In this document: positions 19,835 to 32,575 of the stretch, in pieces | Numbering within the stretch: position 1 is the stretch's first letter | How the letters are laid out: each line of letters starts with the position of its first letter | NCBI GenBank assembly: GCA_905160935.1 | Contig: CAJHZI010000433.1 | Coordinates: 310,001 to 374,000 of the forward strand | DNA: 64,000 nucleotides | Direction of reading: 5' to 3' | DNA from: Enchytraeus crypticus | Lineage: Eukaryota > Annelida > Clitellata > Enchytraeida > Enchytraeidae | Made by a program: the position numbers and the translations under genes | Notes under the pieces: generated by a model | What the model was told of the DNA's origin: nothing | What the model saw: the letters and a program-made list of their open reading frames with translations, nothing else | The model's database searches: none

Positions 19835-20292
19835 ATGGCTGACAATGGATTGGAAGAAACTGGGATAATTACAGTTGAAAGATTCAATGAAGCCATTAGC
19901 TATCTAGCTGATAAGTCAACATTACTAGAAGATGGATGGCTGATTGAAAATCATCTATCTCCCTTGGGTTTGTTTTGTATTATATTCTGAAATGTGCAGT
20001 CTGTTGACAGAATTTATAATGATTAATCATTGCTGTTTACTGGGATTAGTGTGAGTTGTAATTGGGACCTACATATTCAGTGTATAAAAAGGCTCTCAAG
20101 CTTTGCTAAATATCCCCTCAATACCTCAAGAGATACTTTCAGAGAGACATGTCTTATGGGTAGGGTCAGGCCTTAGATCCTGTAACATTAATAATATGAT
20201 GTAAATTATAGCCTGTGTGTTGGTTGCCTAAATATTTAAATTATTACTGTGACGGATTAAACATATATGATATATATACATGTAAATATTCA

Positions 20293-20389
<97 letters not shown>

Positions 20390-23300
20390 TATATATATAT
20401 ATATATGTATGCATCATCATCATCTTCTCTTAAATCCTAGTTTAACCAGGGTCAGGATACGAATAGACTTTCTCCAGTCCTCCCTGTCCCAAACCATATC
20501 ATCAATCATTCTCCCTGAGTTGTTTCCGGGTCGTTTGAAGAATATGATCAACCGGTGACTGCATGTGTCGTAGAAGGCGACTAATGCACTAAGATCCATT
20601 CCAACGTCAGAAAGGGCATTCGGTTGGTGAGCGCCTAGGCTCCAGTAATTAAAGCTGGTAAAGCTAATGTTGACGTCAGTTTCCTCACTAGAAAGCGATG
20701 TCAGTGTCGGGTGAGCCCAGGATTTGAACCCGGCACATTCTGATCCGCGGTCGAGTGTCTTAGCGACACCGCCACTGGCTAGAACCAGTGGTGGTATCGG
20801 TAAGACTAGCAGCTATGCTATAGGAAGTCCAGTATTCTATATTACAATAGCAGCTATAATTATCTGCTACTGTAATATTATTGATTTATTGTGCTATAAA
20901 ATTGATTTATCTGTGATGTACTTTGTATGATGTTAGATGCTCGAGGAGTCAAAGTCTTAAAGAAATCCTCGCTGAAGAAGATTAAAGTTAAATATTGTAC
21001 AACAAAAACTTCAATTTTGGATGACATGGTAAGTTTGACTGCAATTTTATATGGTTGTTTTTCTTTTTTTATAATATATGAAGCTTTGTGGTCATATTTT
21101 CCATTATAAAAGATTTCTTTTAAAGAATCTTTACTCTGTGTACCTTCATAAATTTCTGCTGAATAAACACTGTTTGCAGGCAGCATATAATTCACAATAT
21201 CTATACTCATTTGAACTGTTCTCTTTAAAATGTCAAAATTGAATTTTAATCTTAGCACAAGAATCACTGCTTGAAGTTTGTTTAACATTCTAAATCAGTT
21301 TAATATTTGTGAATTAATCTAATTTGAACATTTTGTAAGTCAATTCGATTTTGGTTGTTCAGGAAGTTAAATCAGTTATAGTCGTCAATAAGTTCAATGG
21401 TCAAATCCTTTAGGATTTGGACGCATCGTAATTATTGATTTGTTCAGATATAATTTGGATAATATGTTGCTATATGCTCGCTCCTTCACTCTCTCTCTCC
21501 ATCTCTCTCTCTTTTGACGGTGTAATTAAATTCAAATTGTTTTGATTTGGAATCTGCACTGTGTAGGAAGATGCTAAGGAAAGTTTGAGTGACAACGAAG
21601 CTTCAATGTCTGTTTCACAGGCTGAAGATGATTACGTGAAAGTTATGTGCAGAATGGAACATCATATCTTATACAGCTTCAGTTATTGCGTTCCAACAAT
21701 CTTCTTTAACGTCTGTAAACCAGGTGTGATCATAGGAGACAATACTGTAGTTTTGAATGAAATCACTCTGCCAATGCACAAAGTTTTAGGCTTGTCGGAA
21801 TTATGATGTAATTATGTTATATTTTATTGATAAAAGCTGCACCTACTGATCCGCAAACGGACAAATAACCGATATGATATTAGCTCCAACCTCTGATGGT
21901 AAAAATGACATTTTTCTGATCATGATTTCTTATTATCGAAATCAATGATCAGAAAAAGTGCGATATAATAGCTTGTGCTGTTCACCTATGTTCAAGATTA
22001 TGCATTTTTATTCAGCTATTTGTAAATCGTAATTTGGACTTTTATATATTGTCTTTGATGTTTAGTATGTGTAAGTGATTGATATCTGTGTTGTGTCCAT
22101 ACGCATTTTGTGTACCGGTTACTGAAGAATAGACTGTCTGATGACTATGTGTAAGTCTTTGAAATTGCTAGTATTGATAAGTTGGACTCCTCTTTGGTAT
22201 TGAACTTTCAGTCTCCTAAATAAATAAAACAAATTCTGCACTACATTTGTTACTAACTTGTCTGATTGAGAAAATAGAGAAAATAAATATTTTCACTAAT
22301 TTGATCATTATATTTACAAGCCTGAGAGTCAATTAACTGAAGGGGCATTTTTATGTGGTCTAGTGGATGTGATAAATTTATTTTGATTTCAGGCATTTTT
22401 TATTATGACGAATGTGATTTCATGTAAATGTTTACAGATGGAAGCCTGGTTTCTCTTGAAGATCTCTGGCATAATATTAAGTGCAATACACACGTTGGAC
22501 AAAATCTTTGGTCGGTGGTCACTCAACAGGTATACTATGGTAAATGAATTTCTGAAGATTATCACTTACCCGGTCTCTGATCTAATATTTTATGTAGGTC
22601 TTTACAAGTAGGTTACTAGTAGGATCTAGGCTGTTTAAACATGGTGGAGGTCTGCTAGTGGAGTGCTGCGTGATAGGAGAATAATAATAATAATAATAAC
22701 CTCTGACAATTTCTATTGCGGTGTTATGGCCGGTGTCCGGTCTTCGAGACCGCTTTACAGGTTCCTGGCAGGTTATTATTAATTCTTTCCATGGTTAATC
22801 ATATCTTTGCTGTTGATATCGCCAATTGGCAGTAAGCTTCGATACAAGATTAATCATCTTTATCTTCGTAGCTTCCTTCAAACTTTGTGTAATTCTTTCC
22901 TCCTACTTAAGGCCTCTTTTGCATGAGCAATTCTACATTTTATTTCTGTTCCACAATTGAAACCATCTTCAGCAAATGTGTGTCCTAAATATCTGAAATT
23001 CTCTACCTGTTCTAACTTACTATCGTCTATTTCTATGTTGACTTTCCCTCCTCTTCTAGACACTCTCAACACTTTGGTTTTCGTTATATTAAGTTTCATT
23101 TCACTGGCTCCAGCGTATAATGGCGATGCAGCACTGTTAACGCAGTACTCTTCTGGCCATCAGGCCTGAACAGTATTTTATCAAAAGTTATTAAATAAAT
23201 TGAATAATATTGCCATTCTGAGAACGATAACTTATACAATGTTGAATCTGTTTTGTATCTTCCTCCTTTAATATTCAAAAGAGATTAAAATTGTTGCATG

Positions 23301-25043
23301 ATTAAAAAGAGCAAGATGCATAGAAACGCAGGAAGTAAAAGCCTATTGTAATAACGATCTCCACAATCAAGTAAAGTTACAGGAAATTCTTGTAGTATGA
23401 ACTGACTTAAACAATCAAAGACGTGCACGCCATAAATGACAAAAGAAAACGGTTTACAACGAAATAATATTTTACCATATTAATGGAGCCACTGAACTCC
23501 CCGTGTAGTGTCCGGATTGCTTGAAGAATAGACCAACCGTATAATGCACGTGTCGTAACAAGCGACATAAAACTAAGATCCAAACCAGCGTTAGAAAGGC
23601 ATTTGTTTGGTGAGCGCCTATGCTCCTAAAATTGCTAAAAAATTAAACGAATGGAATGATATGGCATGGATTGGAGAAGGTCTATTCATATGTCTATCCT
23701 GGTTAAACTGGGATTCTACGGAAGACGATGATGATGAATGAAGTTACTCAGCTGAACAGTGGTATCAGGAAGCGTTCGCAAATTGCATATTAATTACACC
23801 ATTTCCCCTCCAACTAAAAATACCACTAAGACTAAAGAAGAAGTCTGTAGTTCGTTGGTTAGGTAAGTGATGGTGCATGGAGCAGAGTGCTGAGCTCTAA
23901 AAAGGGAACGGGAGAAGAGATTGCACGTGGCGGAGATAAGAATGTTGTGCTAATGTGGTAGTAAAACTACGAAGGATAAACTGAATATGTGAGGATGCAT
24001 GTAAGTGTTAAGTAGATTTAGGGATAGGTTGGCTCGGTCGAGATTGAGATGGTATGGGCATATTGTTTGAAATGCAGAGGAGGATGTAGTAAAGAGAGTT
24101 TGGAAGGATGTCATAAAATGAAGGTTAAGTTAGAGAGAGGTGGACCTCAGCTAAGTGGGATGCACAGATTAAGAGGGACATGAAGAATATGGGATTAACT
24201 GATAATATGATGTGGGATAGAGAGGATTGGAGGTCTATTAGTACCCTGACTCTTGTTAAACTGACTCTTTTTAAACTGAGATACAAGAGAAGATGATGAC
24301 TTATCTTTAAGTCTGTAACTTAAATTATATATTTACGCACAAACATGATGTTTTGGAGTTAGAGAAATTGCGGCACAAAGCTATTTGTGTGATTTGAAGA
24401 TGGTTTTGTAATTTTTAAATGAGAATTATTATTTAAGCGTCGACACCTAAGGTTTATTAGTTCTATTATACTCTATTTTACATTAGAAATGGCTCTTTTG
24501 ATTTTATTCCCTAGGTTGTTTGAAGGCCACTAGGGGAATAGAAATAACTTTTCATAATTTAATGTTTTACTTGAATTACTGTAAAATCCCGTCTATATGT
24601 ATAAATCTAAATATATTATACTTTTCTATCTGTTCATGTTCATGTGTGTTTTGTGTGCATGTGCTTTTTTATTCATAACATAAAATTATATAACATTATA
24701 TAACATTTTCAGTTTATTCAGTGCACATTGTTTGTCATTCCAGGAGCATCCTCTACTCCACAGGCCATTCTATCATCTACACCCCTGTCACACGGCTGAG
24801 CTGCTCAGACTGCTCCAGTCAAGTCGTGTCATCAAAGCTTCCACTGGTGACTGCTCCACTTCTGATGACTCTTCCACTGGTGACTGCTCCACTGCAGACT
24901 CTTCCACTGGTGACTCTTCCACTGGTGGTGACTCTTCCACTTCTCAGGAATCCACTGTCGAGTCAATGAAACCATCGTTAGAGAATTATTCTAGAAATGT
25001 TTGTCCTAGGTCAGTCAGTGTTCTATATATATATTCTCATTAA
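19835..25043 (+). CDS. ATG10: Autophagy E2-like enzyme ATG10
   Basis: ATG10 receives ATG12 from ATG7 and conjugates it to ATG5 during autophagosome formation in the cytosol. Five exons join in phase: 19835-19967, 20937-21028, 21567-21723, 22438-22529 and 24744-25043. They give 257 residues plus TAA (the human protein is about 220). Family matches include [38 protein letters not shown] and the active-site LHPC, with the likely catalytic cysteine at residue 173. The start is the first in-frame Met of exon 1 ([10 protein letters not shown]). After the conserved core, residues about 191-226 form a Ser/Thr/Asp/Gly tract absent from the human protein and encoded by an imperfect tandem repeat. Reading through the exon-3 donor would add about 27 residues before a stop. 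Intron 4 contains a SINE, two LINE fragments and a repeat C copy. The gene converges on PDZD11. Confidence 0.93.
20296..20408. repeat. (TA)n microsatellite
   Basis: TA run with three short breaks in ATG10 intron 1. Confidence 0.95.
20409..20649. repeat. Composite of two repeat C copies in opposite orientation
   Basis: The left half is a reversed C tail (catcatcatcatcttctctt then aaatcctagtttaacc). The right half is a forward C core (cgtcagaaagggcattcgg, tggtgagcgcctaggctcc). Confidence 0.6.
20650..20782 (-). repeat. tRNA-derived SINE family E
   Basis: Minus-strand A box (TGGCGGTGTCGC-like, degenerate) and B box GGTTCAAATCC. It abuts the repeat C composite in ATG10 intron 1. Confidence 0.8.
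22687..22853 (-). repeat. SINE family A body fragment
   Basis: Close match to 48-215. It directly abuts a LINE fragment in ATG10 intron 4. Confidence 0.65.
22862..23102 (-). pseudogene. RTE-like LINE fragment
   Basis: Minus-strand frame reads [19 protein letters not shown], then [15 protein letters not shown] and [13 protein letters not shown]. This is the region downstream of the catalytic box in endonuclease/reverse-transcriptase elements. Both ends are truncated. Confidence 0.8.
23487..23740 (+). repeat. Repeat family C, near full-length
   Basis: Starts gtgtagtgtccggattgc, has the agatccaaacc and tggtgagcgcc core, and ends GATGATGA. Confidence 0.7.
23822..24298 (+). pseudogene. LINE C-terminal fragment, heavily decayed
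   Basis: Broken frames show [17 protein letters not shown] and VVKRVWKDV, typical of the C-terminus of RTE/CR1-type reverse transcriptases, with several stops and frame changes. A repeat C tail lies at 24241-24298. Confidence 0.65.
24835..24950 (+). repeat. Coding tandem repeat in ATG10 last exon
   Basis: Imperfect units of tccactggtgactcttcc and tccactggtgactgctcc encode STGDSS/STGDCS. They stay in frame throughout exon 5. Confidence 0.85.
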
Positions 25044-25962
25044 GATGAATCTTAGTACTGTGATATACTTTAAACTATATGCTAATTTATCAAGGCTGAG
25101 CGGTAGTATGTTTGCAGAGTGTCTGACTGAGGATGTGTAGATGCATGGTTCAATTCCCATGCTCTTCCCGTTAGCTCGTATAATTTAATCTCTCGCTCCC
25201 TATGTTTGTGAAATGGCAGATTTAAGGTACATATTCTTATTAACGATCTCCTTCACTGCTTGCTAAAGATATTAGCTTTGATCAGCAAGTTGATTTCACT
25301 GCAAAGACATTTACTGTACTAAAACATAATTGTAACTATAGAGATAAATACTTTAGGTGTAAATTTCTTAAGTGATTTATCTTTGGCTTCCTCTGTCTCT
25401 ACTTCATTGTCTTTTGTGGAATTATACATTTGTCGCCGTGGCTCAATTAGTTCCAATTAAATTTTTGCACTAGCATTTGATAGGTCCAAACTCAAAAATC
25501 AAGGTTAAAAATCATGTTAAGAAATTAACTTGATTTTTAACGTTTTTAAAGAAATAAAAGTTCAATTCAGTCATTCTCTGTAGTAGCTAGTATTTATTAC
25601 TCTTGCTGGTCATTTTAATAGCAATCGGCTAGCTGAGTAAAATCTTTGTAATATAAGGAGTATTTTAGACTTACGGCTGAAATTTACATATTATTGTATT
25701 CCGCGGCAACATTTAATGTTGTTGTTATTGTTTGTAGGTCTTATCTGCTAGCCTGGCTTAGCTCTGTGGCGCCTCTTACCCTACTACCCTTGTCTCATAA
25801 CTATGCCACTGCTCGATGATGCTTACAACTATTAGAACGACGAAAGGGACGTTTCACTAATGGCCGTATTTACTAGTGAGATAATCAAGTGTTTAAACAT
25901 CAACAGTTGCGTAAACTGCAGTTTAGTCACCATTTGATATTTTGTAGTAATAATAATAATAA

Positions 25963-26004
25963 AGCTTTAACGTCCGTTTCCTCATACAAGGATGACTGGC
26001 TGAG
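25963..26004 (-). mobile_element. LINE/SINE 3' tail fragment
   Basis: Reverse copy: taacgtccgtttcctcatac, then aaggatga, next to (TAA)n on its left. Confidence 0.5.
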
Positions 26005-26231
26005 CGACATAATTTTGACGGTTGACCTTGTAGTTAATAACCACGCAACATCTTTTAGTGAATACCAAAAATTCTGAACATTAGTTTACACAACAACAGA
26101 TGCGTAAATGATCAATTGATTAAAGAAAAATTAGTAAATGTGGGTATAAGATTAACTATTGCTCCATTATGCTCAAGATATCTACAGAGTATACAATTAA
26201 TGTTATTAGAATACAATTCATATAACTAGTA

Positions 26232-26335
26232 CCGGTGTTGTGTCCGGGTTTATTGAAGAATAGACCAACTGTAGATTGCACGTCTCGTAGGCGACAAAGC
26301 ACTAAGATCCAAACTAACGTCAGAAAGGGCGTTCT
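26232..26335 (+). repeat. Repeat family C, 3'-truncated
   Basis: Family 5' end: cggtgttgtgtccgggt, gaagaatagaccaactg, cgtcagaaagggc. Confidence 0.65.
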
Positions 26336-27025
26336 TTCTATTTGAAAATGACTTGTGATTTAGACCAATTGGTGGCTTGTACTCCATATATACATGTATA
26401 TCGACATGCATGTTACACTGATTTCGGCCTGTTGTCACTTGACTCGTCATATGTTCATTTAGCACCTATTTGAGATTTTGCGTACAATGACACTTTATAA
26501 ATATACTTGCTGATCAAATATATTATTAATTAAAGATTTATAAGTTCTTCAAATCATCTATTTTCCCATAGAGCTCTAACGATTTACATTGCCACCGAGT
26601 TTAGATATTATTTCAGAAATGTTTATCGTATGGGGTGTTTAGTTATTTATTATTATTACGTGTAATTAATCCACTTATTTTGCTGAAATTCGATGAAATG
26701 TGGAGTGATATAATTATAGCCCAATCAAATTCACTACACCAACTGGCTGGCATTAATTTACTAAGTAAATCGTCACTCTGAGTTCATATTTATTCAATTT
26801 CTGACTCAACATAGTACATGTAAATATCAGGACAATCACAAAATTCATTTTGTTTACGATATATTCATTAGCACTTCAGTCTTCACTACAGAAATGGATT
26901 AAAGACGCGTGGTATGCTACGAATTAATCATAAAAGGAATCAATTGAAAATTATAACAATGCATAAATCAAAGTAAAAAATGTATAAAAGTCAGTTGATG
27001 GATTTTCAGCATATAACGTAATGTT

Positions 27026-30000
27026 CTAGGCAGCGGGAGGATCGCCTCTGTGCGTCTGCTGATATCCTGAAACACAACACAAAACTAACTGTAAACATTT
27101 TATGTGAGTGGTCCCTGATGCATTATATGTAAACACGAATGAGTGTTAACTGATGCGCTATATGTAAACACGAATGAGTGTTAACTGATGCGTTATATGT
27201 AAACATGAATGAGTGTTAACTGAGGTGTTATATGTAAACACGAATGAGTGTTTACTGAGGTTACGTGTAAAAATGAGTGTTCCCTGATGAGTTACGTGTA
27301 AACATGAATGAGTGTTAACTGAAGCGTTACATGTAAACACGAATGAGTGTTAACTGAGGTGTTACATGTAAACACGAATGAGTGTTTACTGAGGTGTTAC
27401 ATGTAAACACAAATGAGTGTTTACTGAGGTTACATGTAAACACGAATGAGTGTTAACTGAGGTGTTACATGTAAACACAAATGAGTGTTCCCTAAAGTGT
27501 TACATGTAAACACGAATGAGTGTTAACTGAGGTGTTACGTGTAAACAAGAATGCTTGTTCCCTGATTAGTTGTATGTAAACAATTAATGATCCCGGATGA
27601 GTTAAAGGCTGAAAATATGATTGAATTCACACTTACAGGCCAATAATACACTTACAGGCCAATAATACACTTACAGGCCAATAATACACTTGCAGGCCAA
27701 TAATACACTTACAGGCCAATAATACACTTGCAGGCCTATCCACTGTAAGAATGAAGAGATGATTTATAATAGCGAGTCATTAGGCTGAGACTCTAGCAGC
27801 ATCTGCGGGGTTTCTGATTGCGGATCAGGATGTGTGGTTTGAATTGTGGTTTTGCCAGACAAAGCAATTCTTTTGACAGATGATTGCCGCTAAAACAGGC
27901 TTTTTAACTGTTTAGTTTCTATATATAAATGCACTACACAGAATTTCTTATTCCTTAAATCAGCTTGTTTATAACTAAATGTATTATAACATATATTAGA
28001 AGTTTTTATATGAAGGGTCCTCGTGAGTGCCTTGTGCCTGAGGTATACCTTGATTTTGCACTTACTGTGTTTTGCTGTATAACTGTATATGATATCATGC
28101 TCTCTTATATAAAACAAAGTATTAAATAAATATATTCATTTCTTTATATTGAAACTGATCAAACGTAAAATTTGAACAAAGTATCGTTTCATTGGATTTG
28201 TCTTTCAATGATATTGTATTAGCCTATGCTTAGTGTTTTGTTAAATCTTACAAAAGCTCTACTGTATCATTTTAACAAGCTCAACTCATCGCCAGCTAGA
28301 GCTCTGCTTGGCCTACAGTTTAAGTGCTGGTTCTTCCTTAAAGAGTTTCCTTACAGAAGAAACATGTGTTCGATTAAATATCACTGCCATGAAGTTTGAT
28401 ATATCCTTAAATAATTTGTGAGATGACTTTCTAATGATTTTTGCAATATCTGCTTTAGGTAGCTCATATGAAAGAAGTGCATCAGTTAGATTATGCTTCA
28501 TTTCCTAAATCCAATATGAAAGCTGTTAACTTAATAGAGGACAATTATGTTGTAATAATACAAACCATATGGAAAGAATCGAATTGTCATATACACCTCT
28601 AAGCTTCCCTTCAGAATTGAAACTGCCTGTAAGTTGCAATACATAGCAGGCTAGATCAACAGTAAGTCTTCTACATGCACATGCGCAGTATTATCAGTAT
28701 ACTGTATATACAAAGATGTTGGCTAGTGTACACAGGTTGACTTAATTATAAATCTTAATATAATTTAGTATGAAAGTGCAATTATTCTATGCTATACAGA
28801 TACAGTTGGTTCAGGCCTGCTTGAAAACAGAAAACCAGTAACTTCAAGCGCTCATTAGTGATAGACACTGAAATGCTGATGATGTGACATAACTCAGATC
28901 CAATTATTTCTAGTTAAAGATTAAAGGGATGACACGATCGACTTGTAAATTCCTGCTGCATTGAACCTCAATCATAATCTTGTACATTATTATACTTCAT
29001 CTACTTCTGAATGTCTACAGAATTCAAATGCTTTGACTATGGTTACAACCTTTCATGATTATCAAGTATGTACTCTACCATCCCGACCATTCAATCAAAT
29101 ATCAGTTGACATTAAATCTTGAACACTAAAATTTATTAGTTGATGTGATAATTATCTAATCAACTACTAATGAAGAGATACATAAAATTAGTAAAATATG
29201 TCAGAACCAGTAAAATATCTCACCTCTGCATGGCTGATGTTTTCAAAGTTTGTACCATTGACATCCAAAATCTTAAAGCAAAAATGATTAATTAATTATT
29301 AAAGCATTCTATCATCTTCTTCAACAGTCAATAAATATATTCAATTCATGAAAATATTAACAGGCAGCAAATATTCATATCAATTGACAAAACAAGTCCA
29401 GGTGTTTTGTATTTGAGAACTGAATTGTTACATGTACTCAGTTTCCATATTAGAAAAATGATTTCTGAGGTGATTTCCCTAACATAATGTACTATAATAA
29501 CTATGCATGTACAATGAAAATCCTGGTTAAGTATCTGTACAGAGTAAAATTTCTAAAGTGCAATGGGATAAAAAGACAATCCTTTCATGATTCAGTGAAA
29601 ATCCATAATTCAATAACTGAAAATCCAAAATATACATATATCTATACTATAGCAAGAATATGGTGTGGGTATCAGCTGTGAATAACAAAAAATTAACAAA
29701 TATACATGCTATATGACTTAGCAGAGAAACAGTCGCTGAATCAAAGTTCGGAGCGCAACAATGACTTTACTGAAGTAATAAATTGATTAGCAGAGTTGAT
29801 TATAAAAAAATGAAATCCACAATTAGATTATCCTCATCTGATAGTTCAAAAGGTTCAGAACTTGCTCCAATTTAAAATCGTACTAGGAAAGAAATTCAAG
29901 GAAGGAATACTTGCAAGAACTTCTGCCAATTATTCTGAAATTTTATAGAATTGGAAACTAACACGAAGATCTAAATTTAGTACACTGTAGTGTATATTGA

Positions 30001-32575
30001 CTGCTAAATAAAAATGTAATAGCACCTGATCTCCTTCCCTTAGACCTAATCTTTCAGCCTCTGATTCAGGCTTAATCTAAAACAATATCATAAAAATACT
30101 GCATGTGAATATCCATAGTAGTTTATGATCAAAAACAACAAGAATTAGAAACAGTAAATATATTTTTACAACAAAATGCCTAACTTAATAGAAGATGGCT
30201 GATTTCACGTTATTCAGTATCATACCATAGTACTACTCCCAAAACATCTTCTAATCAAAGTAAAATTTTAAATGTAACAAAATATTAAATGTAAGATATA
30301 AAGCTGTAAAGCGGATGTTAACGTTAGTTTCATCTCTCAAAAGCGACATCAGTGAGTAGCGAGCCCAGAATTTATCACAGACATCGCTACTGGCCCCAGC
30401 AGGATAATTATATAATTAAAACAGTTCATTGCATTAGAGCCAGAGTCAATGCTGTTGTCAAGGAGATGTGAGTTCCCATTAGCTCCTTCAGTCACCTAAG
30501 CCGTATAGCCTACTTTATCATGTGATCCAGTAGCAGCACTTTTATGAAAATCAACTCTCACGCAAATTGATGACTCTTGAATTCATTTCATTCCCCACAT
30601 TTATTTCTGCAAATCTAGAGAACGAAGCTTTACTCAAACTCGAGCTGTATCAAAATAGAAACTGTCAGAGACATTTTTTCAGGGTTTCCATGGCTTTATA
30701 CTTTATCAGGCAAGCATCGTTACACAAAACAAGTTGAACAAATTAATCAATACAAGAGTAAAAACTGGAGCACCATCTAATGTAGAGTCTGTACAAAGAT
30801 TCAAGATGTGAGAACATAAACAGGATACAATTATATATAATGAATCTTATCAAAAACCAGAGATTTAATATAAATGTTTAATTTAAAGTTTAATTTATAC
30901 CCAAGCAATGAACATTCCACATTTATGATCCTCCCCTCCTCTAACATTGAATCCAAGCTACAAATACATATAAAACAGTTTATCATCATCTTCCAGAATA
31001 TCTGCATCATGAAACCTACTATCTGATATATTTTACGCTGTTCTATTAAACAAATAATGCAAATTGTCAAGAAGCCCAAATATTATTTTCCTTCATTACA
31101 GCTCGATTTAAATCCAAACATATGGAAAGGTAATGACACTAGGATGAGAATGAAATGGATGGATTGGTCAATGGTTTGCTCAATAATGAGCAGATTTGCA
31201 CATTTATCTGAAAACCTAATCATATGTAGGGATCAAAAACTCTAAAGTTCCACTAGTATAACACAAAACAGGGATACAGATATAGGCCTATATGTTTGTC
31301 AGACGGCATTTCATCACTCATGATCATTTCACTATCAGGTTTGCTTCACTCCAACTGAAATACAGCTAATAGTCTGTTCATGTAATGAACAAAAAAGTAA
31401 TTCTAACCATATGCAACAGTATTAGGATTTGCTTTATTAGTTATAAGCTTTAAGCTAGCATGACAACTCACATTTAGATTAGATATTAGTACTAAATTGT
31501 AAAATCTTCATTCTGCTATCATACATACCGTATCAGTCATCTGCTTTCTTCTTAGGCATATCCTTCGTGGTAGAAATTTTCGCAAGTCATTATCATAAGC
31601 AGGATTTCCTTGCCTCTGTAATCAAATACAATATAAGCTTTTACAAGTCTAGATAGACAGATCCATATGCAAATTCAAAAACTGTTGATCATTTTGTCTC
31701 ATTAAAAGAATAAATCAACAGACATATAATTCATTAAAATAGTTAAGAAGTGCTATAGAAATCAAATAATCAACCATAAGAATTTATTTATTTTTTAACT
31801 TACATATTTACAACAAATTTGCAAAAAGCCTAAGCACTGCTAAATTAACATTGGAAGTAACCATAACAGGTAACCATTGCCACCCATGGCTTCGACCAGT
31901 GTGGATATACAGACGTCTGCTAATCGAAATTTAAATTTGATAGACTTTTTGATCACGAAAATAGAAATCAAAACTGAATGACTTCAAATCCTCTCATTGT
32001 CAACGTTTTCATATACGGCATTTTCAATTTGTTAATATTTTCATTTGTCTTTGAAAAGGGTTACACATGCACTTAGCCATCAGAATATTCAAATTGAGAC
32101 AACTTGGGACCTTGTGGTAGCTTATCTTGTTTTTCGTCAGAATAATTTGACAAACACATTTAGTCTTAACTTCTCAAACTTATTCGATACAATATACATC
32201 AATTGATATTTTTTAAAATACCAATTAATAAAAATTGATCCCTGATCCTACATGAGCATTATATATGCATATTTCAAATATTAGAGAATAAACCTATGTT
32301 TTTTTATATTTAACTGCTGAAAGGGTTAACCTAATCGGTTATAGTACCTACAAAACTGAAAATTCTTTCTCTTCTAACTTTACCAATAAACAACTTAAAT
32401 TTTATCTGACTTTTGATTTTCTAAAATCTTAATAAGAATTAAATTACAATATAGACACTTTAAGCAATATTAAATATATGTAGTAGGCCCTACTTACATG
32501 CTGTTGAGGAATCCAAGAAGGAGGAAGTTCATATGGCGGAGCCACATCTCCAAGCTGAGGCATTCTTACTGACAT
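27026..32575 (-). CDS. PDZD11: PDZ domain-containing protein 11
   Basis: PDZD11 is a small single-PDZ adaptor that binds C-terminal tails of membrane pumps and transporters and, through its N-terminus, WW-domain PLEKHA proteins at cell junctions. Seven minus-strand exons join in phase: 32575-32498, 31615-31529, 30957-30901, 30076-30026, 29271-29224, 28626-28566 and 27066-27026. They give 140 residues, the same length as the human protein. Visible matches are PPYELPPSWIP, Y.N.L..FLPR, the PDZ carboxylate loop LGFNVRGG (residue 56 on), GLREGDQ, ILDVNG.NFE.I.HAEAV.IL, the last strand TIRFFPYG, and a short C-terminal tail from the last exon. The start Met has an in-frame TAG five codons upstream. 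The last intron holds two minisatellites. Several exons are under 65 nt and could be missed by gene finders. Confidence 0.95.
27110..27590. repeat. 35-bp minisatellite in PDZD11 last intron
   Basis: About 14 units of roughly 35 bp (gaatgagtgttaactgagg, then tgttacatgtaaacac), about 45 bp upstream (in transcription) of the last PDZD11 exon. Confidence 0.9.
27629..27741 (-). repeat. 19-bp tandem repeat with donor-like GTAAGT units
   Basis: Six units of acacttacaggccaataat. On the transcribed minus strand four units read CCTGTAAGTGT, an ideal 5' splice-site core; two units have GCAAGT. Confidence 0.85.
30301..30398 (-). repeat. SINE family E, diverged fragment
   Basis: Matches gttaacg..agttt, aaagcgacatcagtga and gcgagcccagaattt of the family. 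It lies in PDZD11 intron 3. Confidence 0.6.

Larger units (their letters stand above)
25044..27025. other. Convergent intergenic region ATG10 / PDZD11
   Basis: 3' flanks of both genes. It holds a possible tRNA-like head at 25097-25172 (GGCTGAGCGGT and GGTTCAATTCC), a LINE tail fragment (25963-26004) and a repeat C fragment. No further gene is seen. Confidence 0.55.

Noticed and set aside
25097..25172. tRNA gene candidate (A-box- and B-box-like strings)
   Set aside because: I could not fold a convincing cloverleaf with an acceptor stem. More likely a SINE head; the same holds for the heads of families A, B and E.
27110..27741. Regular repeats that superficially look like a CRISPR array
   Set aside because: Units are directly tandem without unique spacers, and the host is an animal.
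28313..28501. 62-residue open frame in PDZD11 intron 6, with an acceptor-like site just upstream
   Set aside because: The true PDZ strand exon is at 28626-28566 and joins in phase with the last exon; this frame matches nothing I know.
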